From positions 62,001 to 126,000 of the forward strand of contig JAHHHK010000008.1 of assembly GCA_019359395.1 (NCBI GenBank): 64,000 nt of DNA. The letters are read 5' to 3'. The notes under the pieces were generated by a model, which saw only the letters and a program-made list of their open reading frames with translations, was not told where the DNA came from and searched no databases. Every line of letters starts with the position of its first letter. Within the stretch, counting starts at the first letter, position 1. Origin of the DNA: Komarekiella atlantica HA4396-MV6 (lineage in GTDB: Bacteria; Cyanobacteriota; Cyanobacteriia; Cyanobacteriales; Nostocaceae). A program made the translations under genes and the position numbers. Positions 44,729 to 54,986 of the stretch are shown one piece after another.

Positions 44729-47059
44729 TTAAGCATCTCCACCAATTAAAACAAACGCTGCCCATGATTTTGGTTCAAAATTTTGTTTTATCATTGTAAG
44801 CATTGCTTGACGTAACGCCTGTGCTTTGTCTAGATTCTGCTGTAGCTGTTGGTAAAATTCAGTCATAAGCGTTGCAGTTGGGGCATCCGGCACCGACCAT
44901 AAAGAAACGATTAAAGTAGAAACCCCTGCTGCAAAGAACGATCGTGACAGACCAATCACTCCATCTCCGGTTAAACGTCCTCGCCCTGTGTTGCAAGCAC
45001 TTAAAACAACCAGTTCTGCTTGAAGTTGTAGTTGTAAAATCTCTTCTGCCACAAGCCATCCTGGATCGTTTTCTGTAGGGGCGAGGGCGATCGCACTACC
45101 TAAACCACGTTTATTGTCAAGCAACGCATGAGTCGCTAGATGAATAATGCGAGCGTTAGACATTTGATGCAAAACCACAGCTTTGGTAGCTTCTGAACCT
45201 ATCAAAACAAACGCATCTAGTTGGTCAGCAACTTTTCTTGCTTCTGCTTCTGCCCCTGGTAATGGTTGCAATGGTTGAACTGCTGAATAAGTTTCTAAAC
45301 TAGGCATTAAAGGATTACCCACAACAAGAGAGTGACTTACATTTGATTGTTGGAGATTAACTCGCTGCTGTTGGGTCAGTTGCAATGTCTGGATAGACGG
45401 CGCAGTCAATAATGTATGCTTTTGGATAAAAAATTGATTGTGAGAATCACATAATGTTGCAAATGGTACAAAAAATAAAGAACCTTGAGGAATCAAAATA
45501 ATGTGACTATCAGTATTAATGGGAAGAATATCTTCGATTGGAGCAATCAACAATTGGTGTAATTCTTGAAGAATATTTCTTTCTTCACCTGAAGTAACAC
45601 TCAGTGGAACAGCATCTCGACCGCTGCCAGTCATCAAAGCCAAGCATCGATCAACCATTTCGGTTAGCGACTGATATTGCCCTGGATAGGATGATAAGAC
45701 ATTGTTACGGCGGAAATGAATTTCACCAGTTGGTTGGATTACCCAAATAAGTAATTCTGATAATGCTAGTGCCTCTAATCCAGTTGCTTTATGTTCAACG
45801 CTATAGGTAATTGAATACTCAACAATAGTGGCTTGGCGTGATCGCGCCATCTGACGGATCTGATCGACAGATGGAGATTCCTCCGTGAATAGTTGAGTAG
45901 ATGTTGCCGACAATCGTTGAGCCATCAACTCGACTAATGCACGAGCACGACCTTGTTCTGCAACTTCTAATGCCGCTTCTATCTTATCTTTTCTACTTTG
46001 GGCGATTAGAACCATTTGAAGTAAACGATAAGACTTCTGCTGAATATCAAACAGCGACACTTTATAAGCATCATTATGTCCTAAACCTGTAAGTTGTGTT
46101 TTCCAGAGTTCAATTGCTGCGAAAAGATGGTTCTCAGCTTGTACTAAGTTGCCAGTCAAAAATTCGATATACCCTAGATTATTCAGACTTTGCCCTTGGC
46201 TCCATACATCTCCCAAAGTTTGAGCGATGGATAAAGCTTGTTGAAATCCTGCGAGCGCCTCAGAAGAATTACCAAGTGCCTGCTCTGCATTACTAAGGTT
46301 GTTGAGTGCCCGCACTTCTTGCTGACGATCGCCATAAGCTTTTGCTAGTAATAGATGTTGCTGGGAGTATTGTTTAGCTCGCTCGTATTCACCTACTGCA
46401 TAATGAGCCGCTCCAAGATTCGCAATCACATCCATTGCCCCTTGCAAATTTCTCAATTCCTCAGCAATTGCTAAACTCTCCTCGAAGCACTGAATGGCTT
46501 GTTCGTATTCTGCACAGGCATGATAGGCAATGCCCAAGTTACTTAATGTTTCACCTTCGTGTTGGCGATCGCCTAAAGTTCGCAAGATTTTTAAACAGGT
46601 TTGGTGTAACTCTACAGCTTTTTCAAATTCTCCCAGTGCAAGATAGAGATTTCCTAGATTTGTTAAAGCTTGTTCTTCACATTCTGGATCTGCCATTTCT
46701 TTCGCTCGTTTTAAGCTCTGTTGATGGCATTCCAACGCCTGGCCGTAATTTCCTTGCGCTTGATAAGCATTACCCAAATTTATCCATGCTTGAGTCTCTC
46801 CCCATTGGTCTTCCAGTTGCCGAGCGATTGTTAAATTCTGTTGAGAATATGCAATCGCGTTTGGGTAGTCCTGGAACTGGTAGTAAATAATACCTAATGT
46901 ACCAAGCGTATTAGACTCCCATTCACGATCTCCTATTATTCGATACAGGTCTAAGGCTTGCTGCAAAGTTTGAAGTGCTTGAGAAAACTGATGGTTTTGA
47001 TAAAATTCCAAGCCCTGATGAATAAGATCGTCAGCTTGCATTTTTGCTATATTGTCCAT
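44729..47059 (-). CDS. TPR-CHAT protein
   Basis: A 776-residue protein with about eight tetratricopeptide repeats in residues 8-330 (for example NLGNAYQAQGNYGQALECHQ, NLGNLYLALGEFEKAVELHQ). A helical linker follows, then a C-terminal CHAT protease domain (about 480-776). The CHAT catalytic pair is present: His in IIHLATHALLD (about 640) and Cys in VVLSACNTGRG (about 688). CHAT is the caspase-related protease of TPR-CHAT proteins such as that of the type III-E CRISPR Craspase. It is convergent with the caspase gene and divergent, 45 bp apart, from the caspase-helicase gene, so promoters overlap. Confidence 0.9.
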   Translation of the reverse strand: MDNIAKMQADDLIHQGLEFYQNHQFSQALQTLQQALDLYRIIGDREWESNTLGTLGIIYYQFQDYPNAIAYSQQNLTIARQLEDQWGETQAWINLGNAYQAQGNYGQALECHQQSLKRAKEMADPECEEQALTNLGNLYLALGEFEKAVELHQTCLKILRTLGDRQHEGETLSNLGIAYHACAEYEQAIQCFEESLAIAEELRNLQGAMDVIANLGAAHYAVGEYERAKQYSQQHLLLAKAYGDRQQEVRALNNLSNAEQALGNSSEALAGFQQALSIAQTLGDVWSQGQSLNNLGYIEFLTGNLVQAENHLFAAIELWKTQLTGLGHNDAYKVSLFDIQQKSYRLLQMVLIAQSRKDKIEAALEVAEQGRARALVELMAQRLSATSTQLFTEESPSVDQIRQMARSRQATIVEYSITYSVEHKATGLEALALSELLIWVIQPTGEIHFRRNNVLSSYPGQYQSLTEMVDRCLALMTGSGRDAVPLSVTSGEERNILQELHQLLIAPIEDILPINTDSHIILIPQGSLFFVPFATLCDSHNQFFIQKHTLLTAPSIQTLQLTQQQRVNLQQSNVSHSLVVGNPLMPSLETYSAVQPLQPLPGAEAEARKVADQLDAFVLIGSEATKAVVLHQMSNARIIHLATHALLDNKRGLGSAIALAPTENDPGWLVAEEILQLQLQAELVVLSACNTGRGRLTGDGVIGLSRSFFAAGVSTLIVSLWSVPDAPTATLMTEFYQQLQQNLDKAQALRQAMLTMIKQNFEPKSWAAFVLIGGDA

Positions 47060-47104
47060 TTACATCCTGTTAAAAATTAACCTACCCTTTCTTAGGAGCT
47101 TAGC

Positions 47105-50100
47105 GTGAGTTCTGCTGAACATTGTCATCCACTTACCAACCTACGCGATGCCATGGCCTTTCAGCCTGAGCTTAACGAACTGCCAAGCACGGAACGTCTG
47201 GGTATGAGATTCAAAGGATTATTCATTGGTATTGATCGCCACGACTCATCCAAAATCTCGTGGTTAAGCTGTGCCAAACGTGATGCCACAGCACTCCATG
47301 CTTTATTCTGTGACACGTTGGGTGGTGAAGCTGAGCTTTTGATTGACCAGCAAGCCACTTACCAAGCTATTCTTGAATCTTTGGCCGCTCTAGCAACTTG
47401 TAACGAAGAGGATCTTGTTGTTATCGCGTTCTCTGGCCATGGAACCAATTCTCATCAGCTTGTTGCGTATGACACGGATACTTACAACTTAGATAACACA
47501 TCAATCTCTCTTGAATTTTTAGCTGAGCAAATTGCACAAATTCCAGCACGTCGGCTCATCTGCTTCTTAGATTGCTGCTTTTCTGGTGGTGTGGAAGCCA
47601 AAGTATTTCAGGTTGAAACTGTGGCACGCAATTTGGAATCTGTTGATGCTGCGCTATCTCAATTGTCCGGGGAAGGACGAATAATTTTGACGGCATCAGG
47701 TTCAGCGGAATCAGCCTATGAAAATAGACTACTTGGGCATGGCTTACTGACCCATTATTTATTAGAAGCCCTACAAGGAGCAGAAGAAGTACAACAATCT
47801 GGCAAACTCGCTGTTTACCCCTTGCTTCAATACATTACGCAGCGAGTTATTGACGCATCCACTCAGCTTGGTAAGCCACAGCATCCCACACTAAGGGGCA
47901 AAATTGACGGTAAGTTACTTTTACCTATTTTTAAACCTGGTTTATTGTACCGAACGGCATTTCCAGAACGATCGCATCCTGAAGTCACATCTGATATTCA
48001 AAGCCTTGCTGCCTATGGTTTTCCAGAAACTTTACTTCAAACTTGGGCAACAGTCATTCCCTCCTTCAATGCGCTCCAACTTGCAGCAATCAATGAATTC
48101 AAGGTACTAGAAGGAGAGCATCTGGTTGTGTCAGCACCCACTTCTTCAGGCAAGACGACCATAGGAGAACTGGCTGCGTTGAAAAGTGTGCTAGAGCGCA
48201 ACCGGGCGCTATTCCTATTGCCACTCAAAGCGTTAGTTAGTGACAAATTTAGAACTTTTAATGAATCTTACGGTTCGTTTGGCATTATCACAATGCAAGC
48301 TACAGGGGAAACAGACGATATTACACCCTTGCTACAAGGACGGTATGACATTTGCCTGCTCACCTATGAGAAATTTGCATCCGTTGTTTTGACAAATCCA
48401 CATATTCTGAATCTGGTTGGTACAGTTGTAATTGATGAAGTGCAGATGATCGCGGATGAAACGCGGGGTGTGAATCTAGAGTTTATCTTAACTTTGCTGC
48501 GAGTGAGACGACGACAAGGGCTTGAGCCTCAAGTCATTGCGCTGTCAGCGGTTATTGGAAATACAAATGGGCTGGAACATTGGCTAGGTGCACGCTTACT
48601 GCGGCGGGAAGAACGACCTGTTCCCTTGGATGAAGGAATTTTACTCGCTGATGGGCGTTTCCAGTTTATTGATGGGGATTCTGGTGAAGAAAAGATAACG
48701 GAGCCACTCTTTCAACCCCAGCCCATTAAGAATTCTAGTCAGGACTATGTAATTCCACTGGTTCAGAAATTGATTAATGAAGGGAAACAGGTGCTTGTTT
48801 TCCGTGAGAAAAAGGGAGAAGCTCGTGGATGTGCACTTTATTTGGCTAGAGAGCTAGGATTGCCATCGGCTCAAATAGCTTTAGATTCTTTACCAACTGG
48901 CGACGACTCGAAAGCTTCAACCGATTTGAAGTTAGCATTGCAAGCCGGCGTTGCATTTCATACTAGCGAACTTACCGCAGAGGAACGACGAGTCATTGAA
49001 GAGCAGTTTCGTGCCAAGAAGACAACCTTGCGAGTGATTGCGGCTACAACCACTCTGGCAATGGGAATTAACACACCAGCTGAAGCTGTTGTTATTGTTG
49101 GTCTAAACCATCCTTTGGCTAACAAAGGATCTAGTCCTTATTCAGTAGCAGAGTACAAAAACTTGGCTGGACGTGCTGGACGGCTTCAGTTGGCAGAAAG
49201 AGGAACCTCTTACCTCTTAGCTTTAGATCCACTCGAAGTACACAATTTTTGGACACAATACGTCAAAGGTCATCCAGAATCCCTGACTTCTCGCTTCTTA
49301 AGTACTAATACCGATCCACGAGCACTGCTTTTACGGATTCTTTCTGCAACCCAAGAGTTATCCAAGCTAAAAGCAACCCAGCAGTTACATATGCAAGGAA
49401 TGCAGGCGGAGGATTTAATTGAGTTTTTGGAATCCAGCTTTGGTGCATTCCAACAAATGCAATTTGCCTACCAATGGAAATGGGATCGTAACCAGCTTAT
49501 AACAGCACTTCAGAGTTTGTCGCAGCATAGACTGGTTGAGCCAGATGAAAACAATTTCTATTACCTAACCCCTTTGGGACGATTAGCTGGAGAGGCAGGC
49601 GTTGAGGTTGAGTCGATCATCCGTCTAGTCGCCTGCCTTTCCCAACTCAATCCTGAATCTATTCGTGAACCAACGCTCTTGGCTGCAACACAGTTAACAG
49701 TCGAGTTGGATCGACTTTTGTTTCCGATCAATTGGAAAAGCACAAACAAAGAACCTACTTTTTGGAAACAAGAACTTTTAAGACAAGGTGTTCCTCATTT
49801 GTTACTGAATGCTCTGGATCGGGGTGTTACCACTCAGCATCAAAGCACTTTAAGAGCAAAGAAAGCAGTTGCTTGTCTTCTATTTGTAACCCATCGATCA
49901 ACAGCTGAAATTGAGAGTATTCTTACACAGTTTGGAGGTGCGCCCGGTGGAGCAGCAGGAGCAATTCGTGACGTTGCTGAACGAACCTGCGATTTATTAC
50001 CTACTGTAGCTCAAGTCGCAGGAATACTGCATCCTAACCTTGATTTAGAAGAACCTATTTCTCGTTTGCTCATACGGCTGAATGTTGGAGTTCCGCCAGC

Positions 50101-50341
50101 AGCTGTTGATTTGGCAAGGCAGGTGGCCACTCGTTTGACACGGGGTGAATATCTGCAATTACTTCATGCTGGACTTTGCAATATAGACGCGATCGAAACA
50201 GTGTCTGATTCAGATCTTCTCCCTCACATCAACCATGATGTCGAAAAGCTAGCCATTGTGAGAAAGGCTGTGGAACAACACCGTCAGCAAGAACTTGAGC
50301 CAACTCTCCTTTCACCAATTCTTGAACCTTTTGAAAGTTAG
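47105..50341 (+). CDS. Caspase-Ski2-like helicase fusion protein
   Basis: A 1078-residue fusion of two enzymes. Residues 36-260 are a caspase-fold peptidase with intact His112 (FSGHGTN) and Cys158 (FLDCCFSGG). From about residue 310 follows a Ski2/Hel308-type superfamily 2 helicase: SAPTSSGKTTIGELAAL (Walker A, about 340), VVIDEVQMIAD (DEVQ box, about 443), ALSAVIGN (motif III), and NLAGRAGRLQ (motif VI, about 684). A helical C-terminal domain ends with a helix-hairpin-helix-like part. GTG start at 47105 with AGGAG upstream. The layout suggests that nucleic-acid engagement gates proteolysis. The helicase resembles HamB of Hachiman, in which a helicase holds an effector; here the effector would be a protease. 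Confidence 0.88.
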   Translation: MSSAEHCHPLTNLRDAMAFQPELNELPSTERLGMRFKGLFIGIDRHDSSKISWLSCAKRDATALHALFCDTLGGEAELLIDQQATYQAILESLAALATCNEEDLVVIAFSGHGTNSHQLVAYDTDTYNLDNTSISLEFLAEQIAQIPARRLICFLDCCFSGGVEAKVFQVETVARNLESVDAALSQLSGEGRIILTASGSAESAYENRLLGHGLLTHYLLEALQGAEEVQQSGKLAVYPLLQYITQRVIDASTQLGKPQHPTLRGKIDGKLLLPIFKPGLLYRTAFPERSHPEVTSDIQSLAAYGFPETLLQTWATVIPSFNALQLAAINEFKVLEGEHLVVSAPTSSGKTTIGELAALKSVLERNRALFLLPLKALVSDKFRTFNESYGSFGIITMQATGETDDITPLLQGRYDICLLTYEKFASVVLTNPHILNLVGTVVIDEVQMIADETRGVNLEFILTLLRVRRRQGLEPQVIALSAVIGNTNGLEHWLGARLLRREERPVPLDEGILLADGRFQFIDGDSGEEKITEPLFQPQPIKNSSQDYVIPLVQKLINEGKQVLVFREKKGEARGCALYLARELGLPSAQIALDSLPTGDDSKASTDLKLALQAGVAFHTSELTAEERRVIEEQFRAKKTTLRVIAATTTLAMGINTPAEAVVIVGLNHPLANKGSSPYSVAEYKNLAGRAGRLQLAERGTSYLLALDPLEVHNFWTQYVKGHPESLTSRFLSTNTDPRALLLRILSATQELSKLKATQQLHMQGMQAEDLIEFLESSFGAFQQMQFAYQWKWDRNQLITALQSLSQHRLVEPDENNFYYLTPLGRLAGEAGVEVESIIRLVACLSQLNPESIREPTLLAATQLTVELDRLLFPINWKSTNKEPTFWKQELLRQGVPHLLLNALDRGVTTQHQSTLRAKKAVACLLFVTHRSTAEIESILTQFGGAPGGAAGAIRDVAERTCDLLPTVAQVAGILHPNLDLEEPISRLLIRLNVGVPPAAVDLARQVATRLTRGEYLQLLHAGLCNIDAIETVSDSDLLPHINHDVEKLAIVRKAVEQHRQQELEPTLLSPILEPFES

Positions 50342-50431
50342 CCGCTGAAATTAACCGCTTAGTGTCCTTTGCGATCGCTCTAGCCAAGTATTTAATGAAT
50401 TAGGTCTAGAAAAGAAAAAGGTGCCAATAGT

Positions 50432-51607
50432 TCAAAGATAACGAGCGAGCAATTCCTGAGCAACTTCCTTGTGTTTTTCCACCAATTCCTTGGGTGTAAG
50501 GAATTGAGCGCTACCCATAAAGCGATAAACCCAACGGCTAAATTCCGTCAGCGATCGCGATGGAAGTTTGAGTCTGTAATCTAGGTAGCTTGGTTTTCCA
50601 TCTAGAGTTTTCGCTCCAAAAGAAATTTTCTGGCTTTTATGGCGTTTTTCGCCTTCTTGAATAAACACCATAACATCAGGAAAGAAGCGCACGGTTACTT
50701 TAACAAAATCTAATTTTCCCTGTCGCTCTAAACTTTGTTCCTCTTGTTTACCTAAATATAACCCCCAGCCATTCTCCAGTAGTTGATGTGCGACTTGGAG
50801 GCTTTGCCATTGTTCTGTTGAATCCCGTCCTTTAGAGTCAAGCAACTTAAAGTGTTCGGTAAACCTATCCAACCTTGAGATAGCTAAATGTCCATTCTGA
50901 CAATCTTCATGCAATAGATACCAAGCTATATCTGAATAGATAAGTTGTAAAGGGTAAATATTTAAAAACTCAGTAATACCTTGTTGATAAGCATTGCGAC
51001 TGCGATAAATTTCTATTGCCTGGCCCCGAATAATAGCGCTTTCTAGCTGTTCTAGTTTCTCAAAAAGGGTGCCACGATACTTGCTATCAGCCATCATTTC
51101 TTCTGGGTCAGTGTAAATAATTGCTCGATTGATTTGCGCCCGCACTGGATAGGCAAATTGGTCTGCTAAGTTCAGTCCCCGCAATCGTCGCATCAATATT
51201 TGATAAATTTTGTTAACTTGCGGATCTTGTTGATATTTTGCTTGAGAGGTTAAGGCATTGAACGCAACCTGTAATTCGACCAGACTCATTGCACCAGTCC
51301 CCAGATAATAACCCCAACGATACATACGGTTGTCTAGGATATTGTAGTGACGCAATGTCCGCAAATCTTTTCGCAGTGTGTGTAGTGAGTAAGCTGGCAA
51401 ATCAATACCGCAGTCACGAGCAACTTCCTGCAAACGCACCGACACCTCAGTAAGTGCATCATGATAACCCCCAGATTTTGTATCGATTGAATCATTAAAA
51501 TCACTGTTGCCCACTCCGGGATAACGCACAAAAGTCGCAATCAGTAGCATCAACCGTTCAAACGCCTGGATGTCAGTATAAAGATGAGCAATAGACTTCT
51601 TGGGCAT
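50432..51607 (-). CDS. WYL-domain transcriptional regulator
   Basis: A 391-residue regulator with an N-terminal helical DNA-binding part (about 1-130, LHTLRKDLRTLRHYNIL) and a WYL domain (IYPLQLIYSDIAWYLLHED, about residues 225-243). WYL proteins sense nucleic-acid ligands and repress phage-defence operons (BrxR/CapW-type). It sits between the caspase-helicase gene and the DUF1998-helicase operon and is transcribed away from the latter, with a 470-bp intergenic region between them. Confidence 0.85.
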   Translation of the reverse strand: MPKKSIAHLYTDIQAFERLMLLIATFVRYPGVGNSDFNDSIDTKSGGYHDALTEVSVRLQEVARDCGIDLPAYSLHTLRKDLRTLRHYNILDNRMYRWGYYLGTGAMSLVELQVAFNALTSQAKYQQDPQVNKIYQILMRRLRGLNLADQFAYPVRAQINRAIIYTDPEEMMADSKYRGTLFEKLEQLESAIIRGQAIEIYRSRNAYQQGITEFLNIYPLQLIYSDIAWYLLHEDCQNGHLAISRLDRFTEHFKLLDSKGRDSTEQWQSLQVAHQLLENGWGLYLGKQEEQSLERQGKLDFVKVTVRFFPDVMVFIQEGEKRHKSQKISFGAKTLDGKPSYLDYRLKLPSRSLTEFSRWVYRFMGSAQFLTPKELVEKHKEVAQELLARYL

Positions 51608-51984
51608 TTTGACCTGTCAAGTAAAAGAAAATATTCAACTAGTACTTAAATTAACCTCTCAAAGCTCTACTAGTCTTGCTTTTTAGGTAATTTTAAATAA
51701 TCAAATAAATACTCGGATTTAATGGATTTCTTGAAATCCCTTTTGCTACTATGCAGTTTATACAAGGTAAATCAAGGCATTCAGCCTACATTGCAACTCA
51801 AACGGCAGAAGTACTAGACCGATATCTTAAATAGATAATTTTCCGCGTAAATTCTAGATATAGTGTAAAAATAGTTACTTAAAACCCTTTGCAGGGAATC
51901 TTAACTATAGAGATACTTTTTTGTCAGGGCAGCAACCGAACTTTGTTGGTTGTCTGGTTAGTAAAAATTGAACAAGAAAGCAGA

Positions 51985-52024
51985 GGGCAATCGGAGAAGG
52001 GATAAATCCCTTCTCCGATTGCCC
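51985..52024 (+). promoter_or_regulatory. Perfect 18-bp inverted repeat in operon leader
   Basis: An 18-bp perfect stem (51985-52002 paired with 52007-52024, loop TAAA) ends 52 bp before the start of the 965-residue gene. It is the strongest palindrome seen in the window. No T run follows, so it is not an ordinary terminator. It could be an operator for a dimer such as the adjacent WYL regulator, or an RNA hairpin in the leader. The rest of 51608-51984 shows no gene. Confidence 0.6.
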
Positions 52025-52076
52025 GATAGCCCAGCGTTAGCGACGCAGTTTAACTAAGTTAGTTATCTACTAAACA

Positions 52077-54974
52077 ATGACTACTTTTAACTTCTCTATA
52101 CCAAGACAAACGCAACATCTTTGGCAAACAATTTCGTCACATTGGTCTCATTATAATCGTCCAGATAAGCAGCGATTTTTGGGTAGCATTCAGATTAGTC
52201 AAAAAGATACAGACCAAGTTTTAGATATTGTAGGCTATAACCTGAGCAACCTAAGTACAGTTACTTATAATAAGTTATATGAAAGATTCGATGAACCTGA
52301 GCAGAATTGGTTGAAAATTCTAACTTTTGCTCTATCGGAGTATGCATACTATTATTCAAGCGTTGAAGAAAAATTTTGGTATGGTTTTTGTCAAAAGTTA
52401 CAACTTTCGTGTAATCAAAGTTTAGAGAAGACACTACGTCGGATCGTTGGTGAAGGGTTTGACCTACTTGGTCTTGTCAAAGCTAAAGGAGGGTATCCCT
52501 ATGTATCAACCTTATGGCTGCAAAGTGGTATTCCTCAACAAAACCTCAATCATTTTGCCCACTTAGTTCAAGAATTCTCAAATGAATATGGATGGTGGGA
52601 AATTGCCCATAGCTCATGTGAAGATATTTCTGAAGAACTGTTTGATTTTTGTCACGAAAAGCATCCTCAATGGACTACTCTAATTCATTTTCTTAAATCT
52701 AGTTGTCCGCAGAAAGAAAACGAGGAAGTTGAACCAATATCCGGGCAGTTACTTCAAGGTATTGCTATTATTGCTGTTGAACTTGAACGTCAAGGAACAT
52801 TACCTGAAACGCTGAAAGATGACAATGAGCGCGAAAAGCTGCTGAGAAACTATTACTTACCAAACAATTTTTTCTTGAGGGACTGGAACAGTTTAATTCA
52901 GGTTTTAACTCCTAAACAGCGTCGTTTTGGTAATAGCCGTAAAATAATTAGTCGTCGCCAAAAGCCTCTATCACTGGTTTTAGATGTTACTGAATCATTG
53001 AATATGCAGCTAGTGCTGCCAGAACAAAGCCTTTGGAAGAAAGGTTGGGAAAGCTTAAGTGGTACTTTCTGCCAAATTCCAGCAGCACATTGGGAAGGTA
53101 CTATTCCCAATAATCCAGGATTAATGATTCCCGAACAAATTGTAAATATCAAAAGTGGGGCTGAACTATGGGAATGGCAACTCTTAGATCATCGAAAAAA
53201 TTGCTTAAATGAGTGGAAGCTTGAGGGTGTAGCCAGGAATCTGCCTTGTCTAATATTCGATGCTAGGACAGGCGAACACTTAAATTTAGACTCTGCTAAT
53301 CCTAGCATCAGGGGAGCTAAAGAAATTATTTTCTTTACTCCTAAAGGCGTTTGTCTAGACTTTGGTAATGGTATTGAAATTGTAGATACTTGTGTACCAT
53401 CTAGTATTAGAGGCTGGCAAGGTAAACAGCTGACACTGACAACAAAAGAATCATCAATTGTCTTCATAGCTTTCTCCGATGAAGAGATTACTACATTCCG
53501 AACGATTAACTGGAAACTTTCTTCTCAGGAACAACCAAGCTTAAGAGGACTGAAGCTCAAGGGTAAAAAATCTGTTTATTTAGAAATTCCCACGTTCTGG
53601 TATCCGCCCATTGAGGGACAAATATCCTTAAATGTTTCTATCGAAAATATCACCCATCAAAAAACAATTATTACTACAACTGAAATAATACAACCAAGCG
53701 ATAAATGGCAAGCAATTCCTCTCGATAAATGGATTATTGAACCAGGGAAATATGAAGCCCGCTTTTGGAATCAATTTCATCGCTGGTCATATAAGTTTGA
53801 AACTCAGTCCAACTATCAGATGGCTAGCAAGCCAGAGATTAAAAATTTACTAATTAGTAGCAGTTCGCAAGGACAGGTAGAAAACTTACCTATTCATAAT
53901 AGTTCTGCTGATACTTTTTGGGCAGAAGAAATTAAAATGAAAGGTCTTTTACCTCTAGAAATTATCAGTTTATCTTTATATGATAGGCAGGAAACTGTAT
54001 CTTCTCAGTGTCAAGCAGATTCATTGGGTAATTTACACATAAACTTGGCATCTTTCTATAATTTATTATCTCCTCATTCTAATTGGTATGCTTTAGATTT
54101 TCAGAGGATAGGTGGGGAAACACAACGTTTAATAGAAATGGAAGTTGCTTCCCTGGTAATTAGCTGCACTTGGGATAATCAAGCAGTTCAAATATCTGGT
54201 TTATTACCTAACGAACTTTATTCTCTTTCATGCTGGAATTTACTCTTACCTGAAAATCCGCCAGTAGAAATTAAAATTTCCCCAGTTTCGTCAAATGAAG
54301 ATAGAATTGCTATTCCGTTAAAATTGCAACCTGGAATTTATAACATTCAGATATTAGGCTCACGTAAACTACGACATAACCTTGGTTGGTGGTGTGGTAG
54401 TAATCAAAATGATTTACCGGATGAAGTCTTAGAAAATGAGACTTTAGAAAATTACTGTTACACAATTCTTGGTGACGAATCTGTCCAAGATTTTTTAAAT
54501 GCTGCTCAACATTTTGACTATGAATATCAGTTACTAAAAACTGCTATTGATAGCCTCTGCGGTTTAGCATATTTTTTTCCAAAATGGTTAGATAATAATT
54601 CTCTTACCAACAAGCTACAAGCTCTCCTTAATACTTTTAAAATAGAACTTACAAATCCGACTAGACGAGAAGATAAAACTATTTCAAAAGCGAAAAATAA
54701 TAATATAGCTGACACGAAAAAGAATTGGTTATTAATAAAAATAACTAGCCCACAGAAACGTGAGTATGTTCATAACATCATAAAACATATAGAAAAAAAA
54801 TACAATCTCAAAAATGAAATTTTAAGTATTCAACTACCAAAGCAATGGATTTACAAAGATTCTATATTGATGCAATGCACCAATATAAAAAATGTTCAGA
54901 GTTATATCCAAGAAGTGGAGTACGTTCAAACAACTCAGCCATTAACATATCAAGATGCTCAAAAAATATCATAA
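52077..54974 (+). CDS. Large protein of unknown function, partner of DruE-like helicase
   Basis: A 965-residue soluble protein, first of a three-gene operon. The first 280 residues are helical and Trp/Tyr-rich. The middle (about 290-760) is rich in beta strands and may form immunoglobulin-like or lectin-like units. The last 100 residues are Lys-rich. No catalytic motif or family is recognised. Size and position match the unknown partner proteins found with Druantia DruE (for example DruH), but I cannot confirm homology by eye. Confidence 0.7.
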   Translation: MTTFNFSIPRQTQHLWQTISSHWSHYNRPDKQRFLGSIQISQKDTDQVLDIVGYNLSNLSTVTYNKLYERFDEPEQNWLKILTFALSEYAYYYSSVEEKFWYGFCQKLQLSCNQSLEKTLRRIVGEGFDLLGLVKAKGGYPYVSTLWLQSGIPQQNLNHFAHLVQEFSNEYGWWEIAHSSCEDISEELFDFCHEKHPQWTTLIHFLKSSCPQKENEEVEPISGQLLQGIAIIAVELERQGTLPETLKDDNEREKLLRNYYLPNNFFLRDWNSLIQVLTPKQRRFGNSRKIISRRQKPLSLVLDVTESLNMQLVLPEQSLWKKGWESLSGTFCQIPAAHWEGTIPNNPGLMIPEQIVNIKSGAELWEWQLLDHRKNCLNEWKLEGVARNLPCLIFDARTGEHLNLDSANPSIRGAKEIIFFTPKGVCLDFGNGIEIVDTCVPSSIRGWQGKQLTLTTKESSIVFIAFSDEEITTFRTINWKLSSQEQPSLRGLKLKGKKSVYLEIPTFWYPPIEGQISLNVSIENITHQKTIITTTEIIQPSDKWQAIPLDKWIIEPGKYEARFWNQFHRWSYKFETQSNYQMASKPEIKNLLISSSSQGQVENLPIHNSSADTFWAEEIKMKGLLPLEIISLSLYDRQETVSSQCQADSLGNLHINLASFYNLLSPHSNWYALDFQRIGGETQRLIEMEVASLVISCTWDNQAVQISGLLPNELYSLSCWNLLLPENPPVEIKISPVSSNEDRIAIPLKLQPGIYNIQILGSRKLRHNLGWWCGSNQNDLPDEVLENETLENYCYTILGDESVQDFLNAAQHFDYEYQLLKTAIDSLCGLAYFFPKWLDNNSLTNKLQALLNTFKIELTNPTRREDKTISKAKNNNIADTKKNWLLIKITSPQKREYVHNIIKHIEKKYNLKNEILSIQLPKQWIYKDSILMQCTNIKNVQSYIQEVEYVQTTQPLTYQDAQKIS

Positions 54975-54986
54975 TTTATTAATAAA

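Noticed and set aside
44572-44799. Plus-strand 75-codon frame between the caspase and CHAT genes
   Set aside because: It overlaps the ends of both genes and shows no conservation pattern; treated as a shadow.
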